From Rhyacophila brunnea (Eukaryota > Arthropoda > Insecta > Trichoptera > Rhyacophilidae), in the NCBI GenBank assembly GCA_022495005.1, contig JAGYXB010002078.1, positions 62,001 to 126,000 on the forward strand: a DNA stretch of 64,000 bases, written 5' to 3'. Shown here in pieces: positions 38,191 to 47,835 of this stretch. The notes below the pieces were generated by a model. It saw nothing but the letters and a program-made list of their open reading frames with translations. It was not told where the DNA came from and made no database searches. The first letter of the stretch is position 1; every line of letters begins with the position of its first letter. The position numbers and the translations under genes were made by a program.

Positions 38191-39924
38191 AAGGGGACTT
38201 ACTGGTACGTACGAATCGCGAATGTACTGAGAACCATGTCTCACAACTTTGCAGTGAGGACTGCTGCTTGCTGAAGATCGCTGGTGAAGAGTGTAGAAAC
38301 TAATAATTTTACGGGAAAGTGGTCGCCTTTTATACCCTTCGGATAGAGGTTTAACAGGAAACAGTCCGTAAGGGATAGCAGATCTATATCTTTCTCTCAC
38401 GGGATGAATTTACGTATATCTCCCGTTCCTGGCAACTTTCTAATAGAGATATCTTCTAATTTAGTCGGGTCAAATTTACTCTACTTTATTTTCGCAAAAT
38501 TAAGACTTAATAGGGGTGTTTCAAGCACCCTCTAGAACATGTCCCTTAAATGCGCAGTTAGGATGACGTAAGCAAAATAGTTGATTTTATATGATTTTTC
38601 GTGTTCAAACGAAGGGGAAAGTTTCTAGCTTTCCATCGAGGTATCGGAATAAGTATTCGGGTACTAAATAAGGGAATGGCAGTCTTTAAATTTAAAATGT
38701 CAAAATGAAAGGTTGACACCCACGTACTAGTCCTTTCCACCACTCTTGGCCTTTTTAGGCCAATAGAATTTTATTAAGTTTTAATAAAACTGTTTGGAGC
38801 CGCAGAAACTTTCTCATTCGATATTTACTTTTCGGACGAATAGTATTACGAGAAAATACTATAATATTATACTTAACATTTCAACTTAAATATATAAATG
38901 CTTAATCCTAACAAGATGTTATACACGAACAGTTACTAACTTATTTAATCTTGCATAGTGACTTTTATATAGTAATATGGATGTAACCTTGAATCTATTT
39001 TTACCTCGCGAGCCAGCACAGCTGGGCCGTAAATTCTAGTCGGACAGAATTCAGTTAAAGTTCAAGGTCACACGCCAATTTGTATTTTTAGTCGCAGTAT
39101 TTGATTCTTTTATTACTTAGGATGCGATTAAGATTTATTATTGTTTATGAGTAGAAACCCATCTATGCCAGAATCTTAAGTTTTTTCAATTGTTACTTTT
39201 ACAATATTCGTTATAGTCAGTAAGTTATAGCATTAACAAAATCTATAATTATAATTACGCGTCTATAAATATAGGTACGCGTTTACAGTATTTTTATAAC
39301 GGTAGTTAGCTTCTATCTTGTATCGATAAAATTAGTATTAAAATTCTTTATTCATAATTATACAGTATATAAATTTATAAATATTCAATTTTCTTTTCCA
39401 ATTTTCATACACTTCCATTATTGCTATAAAAGTTATTGAAGCATGTACTTGCTAAATTTTACGTAAACAATCTCTCCCATAACTTTTTTTCTAAGTTTAA
39501 TGGAGATTTCCCGGAAATTATTTCCAAAATACATCGCGCTGAGCTTACGCGGTGTGACATTTCGAGGCCTGTGGTCACAGCGTTCCAATTACTCTTTAGC
39601 AGTCTCGATTTTCGGAGGCGAAATTTTTCACGTAAAATTTTATTACATTTACAAAGAAAAGGTTAACAACATACATTTTACTTCCTATTACTAAACGATT
39701 ACGCTACTGGTTACCTGTGCATGGTCTCTTTCGACCATTTCTTCCCTGCTTCTTCCATAGTTTAGAACCATGGGACTTATATATCCTGTCTGAACCGTGT
39801 CGTGAGGTTGTCGCAAGGCTATTGAGAAGTAGAATTGACTATAAGGCTAGATTTGTATAGTTATGTCGTTAAACCATACTCTGCCACAAACACTAACTGA
39901 AGGTCGGCGCTTCTGCTCGTGTCA

Positions 39925-40345
39925 ATACCTATATACGTTTTATAACTTTGCACTTTTTACTACACTGATACGCCTCTTTTCCTGATTACCTCGCATAAAA
40001 TTAGATCAAATGATATTCACTTGTATTAGTGTGGTAGGGCCGCGCGGCTCAAGCGTTGGACTATAACGCCGTGGGTCCCAGGTTCGAATCCTGGGTCTGG
40101 CAAGTACACATATTGTTTTTCAATTTGTGTGTGTCAGGGTACGGACCTAATAGGTTGAGCAAGTGGCTGACATCCATTTCTCGTAAAAAACAAAATCTGT
40201 CAATACAAACCTCTACTCTGTGGAGGCCCATATGATCCTATTAGGATCGGACATGGTCGAAAGAAAGTAAAAAAAAGATTATTTTATGTAGTAACAAATA
40301 AATAAATAGATAATAAATTTGTAATACAATTATTTTAAATACTAT
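39925..40345. repeat. Dispersed repeat hosting a SINE
   Basis: 39940-40028 and 40280-40320 match, in order, the uninterrupted sequence at 4918-5065 (shared words GATACGCCTCT and CTCGCATAAAATTAGATCAA). The SINE at 40030-40280 interrupts this match. This is host-repeat DNA rather than the interior of the LTR element, which supports the solo-LTR reading of its left neighbour. Confidence 0.7.
40030..40280 (+). mobile_element. tRNA-derived SINE
   Basis: Well-preserved member of the 9391 family. The B-box GGTTCGAATCC is perfect, the head is GCCGCGCGGCTCAAGCG, and the body has GGACCTAATAGGTTGAGCAA and CCCATATGATCCTATTAGGA, ending in GAAAGAAAGTAAAAAAAA. The empty-site relative is at about 5030, where the flanking repeat continues without it. 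Confidence 0.85.
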
Positions 40346-40463
40346 TAGGGGCTTAGCGTGGAAGTCAAAGACTCCCCCATGCCCTAATTAGCAACACTTT
40401 CTTTGTTTCGCTCTCCCCGAAGACTTATTTCTTTTTCGCTTCGAGAAAAGACTTGTTTCTTGC

Positions 40464-40985
40464 TTCGATAATAGACTTATTTCTTTATCGCTCCTCTCGA
40501 AGACTTGTTGTTTGCTTCGATAATAGACTTATTTCTTTATCGCTCCTCTCGAAGACTTGTTGTTTGCTTCGATAATAGACTTATTTCTTTATCGCTCCTC
40601 TCGAAGACTTGTTGTTTGGTTCGATAATAGACTTATTTCTTTATCGCTCCTCTCGAAGACTTGTTGTTTGCTTCGATAATAGACTTATTTCTTTATCGCT
40701 CCTCTCGAAGACTTGTTGTTTGCTTCGATAATAGACTTATTTCTTTATCGCTCCTCTCGAAGACTTGTTGTTTGCTCCGATAATAGACTTATTTCTTTAT
40801 CGCTCCTCTCGAAGACTTGTTGTTTGCTTCGATAATAGACTTATTTCTTTATCGCTCCTCTCGAAGACTTGTTTGCTTCGATAATAGACTTATTTCTTTA
40901 TCGCTCCTCTCGAAGACTTGTCGCCCGCTTCGATAATAGACTTATTTCTTTATCGCTCCTCTCGAAGACTTATAGCTCGCTTTAG
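40464..40985. repeat. 52-bp tandem array, about 10 copies
   Basis: Units begin TTCGATAATAGACTTATTTC at 40464, 40516, 40568, 40620, 40672, 40724, 40776 and 40828, an exact 52-bp period, followed by two or three units with small deletions or changes to about 40985. Most units are identical except single bases. Because 52 is not a multiple of three the array does not code. In the element's orientation it lies downstream of the last reading frame. Confidence 0.92.
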
Positions 40986-41083
40986 TTAGAGACTTATTGG
41001 TCGCTCTAACTAGAGACTTGTTTGTTTCGCAGCTCCGAATACTAATAAGGACTTAGCGTGAAAGTCACGGACTTCCCCACGCC

Positions 41084-41644
41084 TTAATTAGCAACACTTT
41101 CTTCGTTTCGCTCTCCCCGAAGACTTATTTCTTTTTCGCTTCGAGAAAAGACTTGGCATACAGGTGATGGCGGTAGCGATCGCTTTGAGCGACGCTTACC
41201 TGATCGGCCTATACGCTGATACTGACGTTTGGGGGGCGCATTCCAGATGGGGGCGTCTCGTAAGACTGCGTCCAACGCATCCCGCCACTCGCCAAAGGTA
41301 GTACCTTGATCTTTGCTCCCGGGCGTCGGGAGGTCGGTCCGCCCTCCCAATCGTCCCATCCTCCTAAATTCTCTCTTGGGGGGCGCTATCTTGATGGGGG
41401 CGTCCCGTAGGACTGCGTCCAACGCATCCAGCCTCTCGCCAAGGACCCTCTCTTTATTAGATATTGTCGAGTCAACAATTCTTTCCACTTCAACTCCTCC
41501 ATCGCTAAGTTCGGAATCTGTTCCTGAACTCGCCAGTAGTTCTTCCCGCGCACATTCCTGCGCATCCATACGACGTTCTGACAGGGCGTGCACTCCCTCG
41601 TCTCTGTCGTTGGTAGCTTTGGAAAGCGGCGTAGGTGATACCAC
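41084..41644 (-). CDS. Unrecognised 186-residue frame with internal repeat (LTR element)
   Basis: No known domain. It is hydrophilic, with an acidic first third (SSGTDSELSDGGVEVERIVD) and a basic end (GKRRSKRSLPP). It contains a duplicated module: residues about 73-98 (DALDAVLRDAPIKIAPPKR then EFRRMGR) and about 122-147 (DALDAVLRDAPIWNAPPKR then QYQRIGR), a spacing of 49-50 residues. Conservation of the protein sequence between the two modules hints at selection, though the DNA copies are also similar. It overlaps the 41748-41386 frame in a different phase. Whether it is translated is unknown; a frame remnant or a structural or regulatory protein of the element are options. Confidence 0.35.
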   Translation of the reverse strand: MVSPTPLSKATNDRDEGVHALSERRMDAQECAREELLASSGTDSELSDGGVEVERIVDSTISNKERVLGERLDALDAVLRDAPIKIAPPKREFRRMGRLGGRTDLPTPGSKDQGTTFGEWRDALDAVLRDAPIWNAPPKRQYQRIGRSGKRRSKRSLPPSPVCQVFSRSEKEISLRGERNEESVAN

Positions 41645-41748
41645 CGGGTCGTCTGCTCTTTCATTAGCCAGATTCTTTTCAAACTATTTCGCACCGCAGC
41701 TCCGAATACTAGTAAAGGACTTAGCGTGGAAGCCATGCGCTCCCCCAT
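41386..41748 (-). CDS. Unrecognised 120-residue frame (LTR element)
   Basis: Starts 28 nt before the end of the 359-residue frame, in the -1 phase relative to it, and could be reached by frameshifting or its own Met. The sequence is basic and shows no known motif. It runs antisense to, and in a different phase from, other open frames here, so it may be fortuitous. Confidence 0.2.
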   Translation of the reverse strand: MGERMASTLSPLLVFGAAVRNSLKRIWLMKEQTTRWYHLRRFPKLPTTETRECTPCQNVVWMRRNVRGKNYWRVQEQIPNLAMEELKWKELLTRQYLIKRGSLARGWMRWTQSYGTPPSR

Positions 41749-42800
41749 GCCTTAACTAGCAACACTCTCTTCGCTATTAATTTAAAATATATCACACTTA
41801 TCACAGATATGTATATCACGCTTATCATAATCATGTATATCAATTTAACACTAGTATTCAAAGCACTTTTATCACTAACATTTTTATCAAGTTTAATATA
41901 TAAATCTTTATGGGGTAAACTATTTTTATTACGTGCAATTGCAGTAGTTGGCAATTTCTCTTCACCCGGCGCATCCAACGTACTACCTACAATTGTCCAC
42001 GTACTTCTGACTACGCTATTTGGACGGTCTGCAGTCGTTACCGATGGTAGTGTCTTTTGACACGCCGCAAAATTCTGCCCCCGACTACACCTGTCCCTAG
42101 GATCTAAAATATTTACAGAACCGAGAAAATCCGTAGAAATTTTGCTTTGTTGGTTATGGGCAGCCGTAGCTGAGTCCCATAACTCTTGTTCTCCGTTATT
42201 GAGTATATCACCGCCTTTGAGACGATGATCATACACAACAACTCTTTCGTCACTATATCTAGCTTTATCTATATACATTAAGTTCATATTTCTTAATTCA
42301 AACTTAACACTTTCAAAATTAATCTTATTAAGCTTACATAACTTATTTTTAACATTCTTAATACTAAAGGACTTACATTTACTTGATTTTTCTTTAAGAT
42401 AACGATTATAGTCATCTAATGCTATGAGCTCTTCTTCATTAAGTTTATTTCGCCTTAATTTACCGAAGGTATTAATGTTTTGTAGTCGACGATTAGTTCG
42501 ACTTTTCCTAATAATATTCTTAACGTCAGCCTCGTGGGGTCTGTTCGCTAATTTAAAAGGTAAGTCCCTTCCTAAAGTTTTGTTGCTCGATTGCAACGAC
42601 GATCGACTATCTAAACTACATACATCGCTATTAATATCAAGTAAACTGCCAGCTTCGGCTTTAGTATAGTTAGTACTATTAATATTTTTACACAAATGGT
42701 TAGCGGAAGCACAATAATTCGTTAAATTATTTGTTACAAGAGATCTGTCGTCAGTATCGACGAAGCTACAGTTACTTACGTTTGCCGATGTTCTCAGCAC
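41721..42800 (-). CDS. Unrecognised 359-residue protein of the LTR element, C-terminal membrane segment
   Basis: The longest frame in the window. The N-terminal third is Ser/Asn-rich with possible N-glycosylation sites (NVS, NCS, NNLTN, NST). The middle is Lys-rich (GKLRRNKLNEEELIALDDYN, KSSKCKSFSIKNVKNKLCK). Near the C-terminus (about residues 317-342) lies one strongly hydrophobic segment, VKLIYMIMISVIYISVISV and onward, followed by a basic tail. No protease, RT or integrase motif was found. No signal peptide is evident at the first Met, though the true N-terminus may lie upstream. A single C-terminal membrane anchor in the position after gag recalls an env-like slot, but no env family is recognisable, so function is left open. 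Confidence 0.5.
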   Translation of the reverse strand: MLRTSANVSNCSFVDTDDRSLVTNNLTNYCASANHLCKNINSTNYTKAEAGSLLDINSDVCSLDSRSSLQSSNKTLGRDLPFKLANRPHEADVKNIIRKSRTNRRLQNINTFGKLRRNKLNEEELIALDDYNRYLKEKSSKCKSFSIKNVKNKLCKLNKINFESVKFELRNMNLMYIDKARYSDERVVVYDHRLKGGDILNNGEQELWDSATAAHNQQSKISTDFLGSVNILDPRDRCSRGQNFAACQKTLPSVTTADRPNSVVRSTWTIVGSTLDAPGEEKLPTTAIARNKNSLPHKDLYIKLDKNVSDKSALNTSVKLIYMIMISVIYISVISVIYFKLIAKRVLLVKAWGSAWLPR

Positions 42801-43194
42801 ACCAAGAGCGCCACTGCTTACACCTTCGCCGCATCCACTGCTAGCTGTCTTTAACTGCTTATCTTGATAACCTTCTTCCTTGCCGCCAACATTTATTTCA
42901 TAACTTCCTAATTCTAATTTATCTAAAACTTTTTATATTCTATTTCGCCGCCGGTAAAAGGATTAAAATTTTCTACTATTTTACTAGCAGAATTCTTAAT
43001 ATCACGTTTGCGATGTTTCTCCGGTCTTACGCTATTATCCTTTACAAGAGGACCTGTACAAAGATTAACTTGGTTACTGGGGCCAGCTTCGACCTCACAG
43101 TGAACCTTAGGGTTAAATGATTTCACCGGAAGGGTGTCCTTCAGTTCACTTTCACAGTTAACCCTATTCGCCAGAAGAGCGTCTATGTCACTAG

Positions 43195-43617
43195 CTAGAA
43201 CTCGGCTGAACGGCGTTCGAGGAACGTTCGTGTCACCTTCTTGAGTCTTCTCTTCGGCGGTCCGCCAGTGTTCGTCGTCTTGGAGCCATCGACGATCAAC
43301 CCGGTCCGCGAGCCGTCTTCATGGCTCCTTTCTGGTCTGCTGAGCTGCTTGCCTGTCTGGGCAATCCTTGTTTTCATGGAAGCCAGGACAATGTTGACAG
43401 CGCCTTTGTCTGGCACCGCCTCGCTCTTCAATGCGAGGACGTGGGCGGTACGCAGGTCTTTCCGAATCGTTTTGCTGGTCTGATTGCCGTGGAGGCCTTT
43501 TATCAACAGCCTCCGTGGTCTTATCAGATTTCGCGTTAATCTCTTGTACCGAACGCGGCTTTTCGCGCCAAGTATTTTGCTGAGCGGGCCTCTTTTCATT
43601 GTTCGCCTTGACGGCAT
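43195..43617 (-). CDS. Frame overlapping the gag 3' end (+1 phase)
   Basis: An open frame of up to 140 codons, offset +1 from gag and extending 124 nt past the gag stop. In many LTR elements pol begins in such an overlapping frame, but here it ends after a basic stretch (GGPPKRRLKKVTRTFLERRS) with no protease motif; stops follow. I read it as the stub of a lost gag-pol overlap, or chance. The first Met need not be used. Confidence 0.3.
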   Translation of the reverse strand: MPSRRTMKRGPLSKILGAKSRVRYKRLTRNLIRPRRLLIKGLHGNQTSKTIRKDLRTAHVLALKSEAVPDKGAVNIVLASMKTRIAQTGKQLSRPERSHEDGSRTGLIVDGSKTTNTGGPPKRRLKKVTRTFLERRSAEF

Positions 43618-44356
43618 TTGCTGGAGATGGCACGGAAGCCAATGCCGATTTCAATGGTCGAAGTGTATGAGCTACTTCAAGCAGCTCGTCCATCGTTTTC
43701 CATTTCTCTTGATTAACCCTTATCTGATCGCTCACAGTGAGTAGGTCATAAAAGGTTGAAGCCAGGGTTTCCGACTTCATCTCCGGAAGGAGTACCTCGG
43801 CTAATTCCATCTTCTTCAGGAGGAAACCATAAGCTCCCTCTTGAGGTCCTTGCTCTTTATGTTCGAGCTCCGTTCGTTGAGCACGACGTCTTGAAGGCGA
43901 TTCGAAGTGCTCTTTCAGGTCGTTACTAAACGACCGCCAACTGTCCGATGTGTCAATATTCTTGGCCCAAGTCTTGGCCTCTCCTCTGAGCTGACGTATA
44001 GCCAACTCTGTCCAATTCTCAGCTGGGTACTTCACAGCTTCGCAATATTCTTTGCAGCGTCGGAGAAAAAGCTCAACGCTCTGCTTTGGGCTACCCTCAT
44101 AGGTGGAATGGAGTTCCGGCTTAACATGGCACGGGGTACATACGGCTGGTTCTGGTGGTGCCATTTTTTGTTTGGGAGCCGACGTGCTTACTTGCAAAAA
44201 TGAATCCTCTTCGGGGAATACTTGCGCGTTTTGCAAGCCTTCTTCCAATATAAAGTCTTCTTCTACACTCGGACCCGGAACAGGGTTCGGCATAATTTCT
44301 TCGAATTCCTCCGTCCCCTGGAGTTGGAAGAAGCGGACCTTCGACCGTAAATTCAT
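43319..44356 (-). CDS. gag: Gag protein of a Ty3/Gypsy-like LTR element
   Basis: Encodes a 345-residue capsid-nucleocapsid precursor that would assemble the element's particle. The N-terminal 70 residues are acidic and Pro-rich. A Retrotrans_gag-like core spans about residues 80-230, with EGSPKQSVELFLRRCKEYC, ENWTELAIRQLRGEAKTWAK and WRSFSNDLKEHFESPSRRRA. A basic linker leads to a zinc knuckle, CQHCPGFHENKDC (about 320-332), spaced C-X2-C-X3-H-X4-C, one residue tighter than the usual CCHC. The frame is intact from Met to stop. It lies about 850 nt downstream of the primer site on the minus strand. Intact gag without pol is unusual and suggests retention for packaging, or simply a young deletion derivative. 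Confidence 0.8.
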   Translation of the reverse strand: MNLRSKVRFFQLQGTEEFEEIMPNPVPGPSVEEDFILEEGLQNAQVFPEEDSFLQVSTSAPKQKMAPPEPAVCTPCHVKPELHSTYEGSPKQSVELFLRRCKEYCEAVKYPAENWTELAIRQLRGEAKTWAKNIDTSDSWRSFSNDLKEHFESPSRRRAQRTELEHKEQGPQEGAYGFLLKKMELAEVLLPEMKSETLASTFYDLLTVSDQIRVNQEKWKTMDELLEVAHTLRPLKSALASVPSPANAVKANNEKRPAQQNTWREKPRSVQEINAKSDKTTEAVDKRPPRQSDQQNDSERPAYRPRPRIEERGGARQRRCQHCPGFHENKDCPDRQAAQQTRKEP

Positions 44357-44708
44357 ATAAAAATTCAGCTATCGATTGCGCCAATTTTCAGCTTCCTACG
44401 ACCACCCGTTCGTCCGCAATCGACGTTTAAAGTTTTTGGAGGGCATGCGCTGCTTGTCGCTGATAACCCTGAAGGCTTGCAACTCCTGTTACAAGCGTCC
44501 AATCTTCTCCGTTTAAAATCTTATATTGTAATAGGTACAGGCCTTCATGTACCTATACCCATGACGTCACGGTAATTATGATAATTATCGAGATTTTAAT
44601 GTACAAAGTAGTATAAATTTATTTTTTTCAAAATTTTTTTCTTTGTCTGGGTTCTTGTACCTATACTTGTATGGTACTCAACTTTAATTTAGAAAAAAGC
44701 TTAAAAAT

Positions 44709-45002
44709 TCACACGAAATTTTTATTGTGCATTTTATTCTTAATTCTATTATTTCTGTTACGGTGAGTAACACAATTTATTTTTATACTTTCTTTGTGGT
44801 TTAAAAGGGTCAGAGAGATCCTTTGGATAGTCTCATCGACATACTTTTGCTTAATGTCGGTATCTGACTCTAATAAATTACCAAAAGTATTTATTTTATT
44901 TATTCTTTCCTTTTCCAAGTATATCAAGAAAAGTATTCTATATATAGTTGCCTTTACGTATATATTCTTCTCCAAATTATATTTTTCAAAAGTATTCATC
45001 AC
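44709..45002 (-). CDS. Short leader frame of the LTR element
   Basis: A 97-codon frame between the primer site and gag. It is Lys/Ile/Asn-rich in AT-rich DNA (INTFGNLLESDTDIKQKYVD is its most protein-like stretch) with no known motif. Leader frames occur in some LTR elements; chance is equally likely. Confidence 0.2.
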   Translation of the reverse strand: MMNTFEKYNLEKNIYVKATIYRILFLIYLEKERINKINTFGNLLESDTDIKQKYVDETIQRISLTLLNHKESIKINCVTHRNRNNRIKNKMHNKNFV

Positions 45003-45211
45003 TGGTTCCTCGTTAATGCGAGTTACACTTTATTTCATTGTACTCACATTTATAAAGTTGAGGTAGATCGCTCTTGTAGCTCCGGTATAAGGTTCTTAAA
45101 ACCTCTCAGGTAACCACAATTGATTGATACACTTCACAATATATTGTTTTTAAAATCTTTTAGTAGATCTTAGTTGTAGGATCGTTCAGGTTTTCGCAAC
45201 CTGAAGATGCC

Positions 45212-45229
45212 GCACGCATTTGGGCGCCA
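45212..45229 (-). other. Primer binding site, tRNA-Lys type
   Basis: On the minus strand TGGCGCCCAAATGCGTGC starts three bases after the CA end of the LTR. TGGCGCCCAA matches the 3' end complement of lysine tRNAs used by Gypsy-type elements; the match falls off after about ten bases. It fixes the direction of the element as minus strand. Confidence 0.75.
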
Positions 45230-45232
45230 TAA

Positions 45233-47835
45233 TGACATGACCCGGCTCACGGCTAGCTCAATAATGCTACCGGGCCGTCACTGAGGAGACTAGTGATGAA
45301 CTAGGAGAGGTGGATCTCCTTTGTAGTATCACAACTTTTGAATTCCCGAATAAAACTCTCAGCTGGTGTGGTGCCGAATTTATTCAGGTACTAGAGTTCA
45401 CAGTCACACAATAAGGTTAACTGTCATTGTTCCCCGTAATTAAATCTCATTAAAGTATCAGCAAACTATTTATTTGTTCACTATAGGATCTCTGTGAAAT
45501 CTTTCACAAATTCCCAAAAGTCACACCTAATTCAGAGAATGTATACGCAGATATTCTTTGGATATTTTTAATTCATGAAATATTTTCCCATAAGAAAGAA
45601 AATATAAATTATTCTTTGGTCACACAGTATTAGGTTTATAAAAAAGAATAGAATTTTTTATTGTTGTTTATAAAGTTTATTTATGTTCACAGTGGTTTAC
45701 AAATATTTATTTGTGTTTACAGACTTGTTTACAAAAGGTTTGCTTAATGTTTACAAATTTATTTACTAAAATTTGTTTTTATGTTTATGAATTTGTTTAC
45801 TAAAACTTATTTTATAATTATGTTTACTTAATAAAGTTTCAAAAATTTATTTTATAATCCCGAAAAGATTTGTAAAATTTATTATTACAGACTGAGTTTA
45901 TTAATTTGTTTTTATAAAACAAATCCGATCGCGTAATTTATCCGATTACGTCACCTCGTAGGATGAGTAATGAAAAATAAAATTACTCCGCGTGTACGTC
46001 ACTACCGGCAGATACGTGCTATTCGCGCTGCGTTTTAGCGGCCGACGTCACTACCGACAGATACGTGTTATTCGCGTTACGTTTTGCCCGCCGAAGGGGG
46101 ACTTACTGGTACGTAGAAATCGCGAATGTACTGAGAACCATGTCTCACAACTTTGCAGTGAGGACTGCTGCTTGCTGAAGATCGCTGGTGAAGAGTGTAG
46201 AAACTAATGATTTTACGGGAAAAGTGGTCGCCTTTTATACCCTTCGGATAGAGGTTTAACAGGAAACAGTCCGTAAGGGATAGCAGATGTATATCTTTCT
46301 CTCACGGGATGAATTTACATATATCTCCCGTTCCTGGCAACTTTCTAATAGAGATATCTTCTAATTTAGTCGGGTTAAATTTACTCTACTTTATTTTCGC
46401 AAAATTAAGACTCAATAGGGGTGTTTCAAGCACCCTCTAGAACATGTCCCTTAAATGCGCAGTTAGGATGACGTAAGCAAAATAGTTGATTTTATATGAT
46501 TTTTCGTGTTCAAACGAAGGGGAAAGTTTCTAGCTTTCCAACGAGGTATCGGAATAAGTATTCGGGTACTAAATAAGGGAATGGCAGTCTTTAAATTTAA
46601 AATGTCAAAACGAAAGGTTGACACCCATGTACTAGTCCTTTCCACCACTCTTGGCCTTTTTAGGCCAATAGAATTTTACTAAGTTTTAATAAAACTGTTT
46701 GGAGCCGCAGAAACTTTCTCATTCGATATTTACCTTTCGGACGAACATTATTACGTGAAAATACTATAATATTATACTTAACATTTCAACTTAAATATAT
46801 AAATGCTTAATCCTAACAAGATGTTATACACGAGTAGTTACTAACTTATTTAATCTTGCATAGTGACTTTTATATAGTAATATGGATGTAACCTTGAATC
46901 TATTTTTACCTCGCGAGCCAGCACAGCTGGGCCGTAAATTCTAGTCGGACAGAATTCAGTTAAAGTTCAAGGTCACACGTCAATTTGTATTTTTTAGTTG
47001 CAGTATTTAATTCTTTTATTTACCCAAGATGCGATTAAGATTTATTATTATTTATGGGTAGAAACCCATCTATACCAGAATCTTAAGTTTTTCCAATTGT
47101 TACTTTTACAATATTCGTTATAGTCAGTAAGTTATAGCATTAACAAAATCTATAATTATAATTACGCGTCTATAAATATAGGTACGCGTTTACAGTATTT
47201 TTATAACGATAGTTTGCTTCTATCTTGTATTGATAAAATTAGTATTAAAATTCTTTATTCACAATTATACAGTATATAAATTTATAAATATTCAATTTTC
47301 TTTTCCAATTTTCATACACTTCCATTATTGCTATAAAAGTTATTGAAGCATGTACTTGCTAAATTTCACGTAAACAATCTCTTCCATAACTTATTTTCTA
47401 AGTTTAATGGAGATTTCCCGGAAATTTATATTAAAAAATACATCGCGCTGATATTTCACGACGTGACATTTCGAGGTCTGTGGTCACAGCGTTCCAATTA
47501 CACTGGAGCACTCTTGATTTTCGGAGGCGGAAATTTTTTTACGTAAAATTTTATTACATTTACAAAGAAAAGGTTAACAACATACATTTTACTTCCTAAT
47601 ACTAAACGATTACGCTAGTGGTTACCTGTTCATGGTCTCTTTCGACCATTTCTTCCCTGCTTCTTCCATAGTTTAGAACCATGGGACTTATATATTCTGT
47701 CTGAACCGTGTCGTGAGGTTGTCGCAAGGCTATTGAGAAGTAGAATTGACTACAAGGCTAGATTTGTATAGTTATGTCGTTAAACCATACTCTGCCACAA
47801 ACACTAACTGAAGGTCGGCGTTTCTGCTCGTGTCA
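45233..47835 (-). mobile_element. 5' LTR of the pol-less element (2.6 kb)
   Basis: Same ends and order as the solo LTR at 37329-39924, including the 49-bp pair (45995-46092) and the TGTTTAC cluster. Differences are scattered substitutions and short indels. Its outer flank (GAAG at 47836) does not match the ATAC flanking the left LTR, so the two LTRs are not ends of one insertion. The inner flank leads directly to the primer site. Confidence 0.8.

Larger units (their letters stand above)
37329..39924 (-). mobile_element. 2.6-kb solo LTR, Gypsy-like family
   Basis: Begins TGACATGACCCGGCTCACGG and ends TTCTGCTCGTGTCA, giving TG...CA ends in the minus orientation. It is flanked on both sides by ATAC (37325-37328 and 39925-39928), a 4-bp target duplication. 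The sequence is roughly 97% like the LTR at 45233-47835 by eye. Because its own two flanks match and its inner side lacks a polypurine tract, I read it as a solo LTR left by recombination, not as the partner of the right LTR. Its frames (94, 76 and 61 residues) recur in the other LTR and are not recognised proteins. Confidence 0.8.
40347..41755 (-). repeat. Three copies of a GGGGGAG-containing block
   Basis: The + strand words CTTAGCGTG(G/A)AAG and CCCCA(T/C)GCC(T/C)TAA(T/C)TAGCAAC occur at 40352, 41045 and 41713, each followed by ACTTTCTTCG-type sequence. The first two copies stay alike for about 110 bp, to GCTTCGAGAAAAGACTTG. On the minus strand each carries a purine-rich GGCATGGGGGAG that could be, or derive from, a polypurine tract. 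The spacing of about 690 and 670 bp suggests segmental duplication of the element's 3' region. Confidence 0.65.
40340..47835 (-). mobile_element. LTR retroelement lacking pol, one LTR present
   Basis: In minus orientation the parts are: LTR (47835-45233), a tRNA-Lys-type primer site (45229-45212), a leader with a 97-codon frame, gag (44356-43319), an overlapping frame (43617-43195), a 359-codon frame (42800-41721), two overlapping frames (41748-41084) and a 52-bp tandem array. No protease, reverse transcriptase, RNase H or integrase motif is seen, so any movement would need helper enzymes. A downstream LTR is missing: the element stops at about 40340 in unrelated repeat DNA. With 2.6-kb LTRs and about 4.9 kb of interior it resembles the large non-autonomous LTR derivatives known in other genomes. 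Confidence 0.7.

Noticed and set aside
38089..38400. Frames repeated in both LTRs (60-94 codons)
   Set aside because: They recur only because the LTRs are copies; frames differ between the copies and carry no motif.
40464..40985. CRISPR-like array
   Set aside because: Units are directly contiguous 52-bp repeats without unique spacers, in a eukaryotic LTR element.
37329..47835. A single full-length LTR element with two LTRs
   Set aside because: Outer flanks ATAC and GAAG differ, the left LTR has matching flanks of its own, and there is no polypurine tract beside it.
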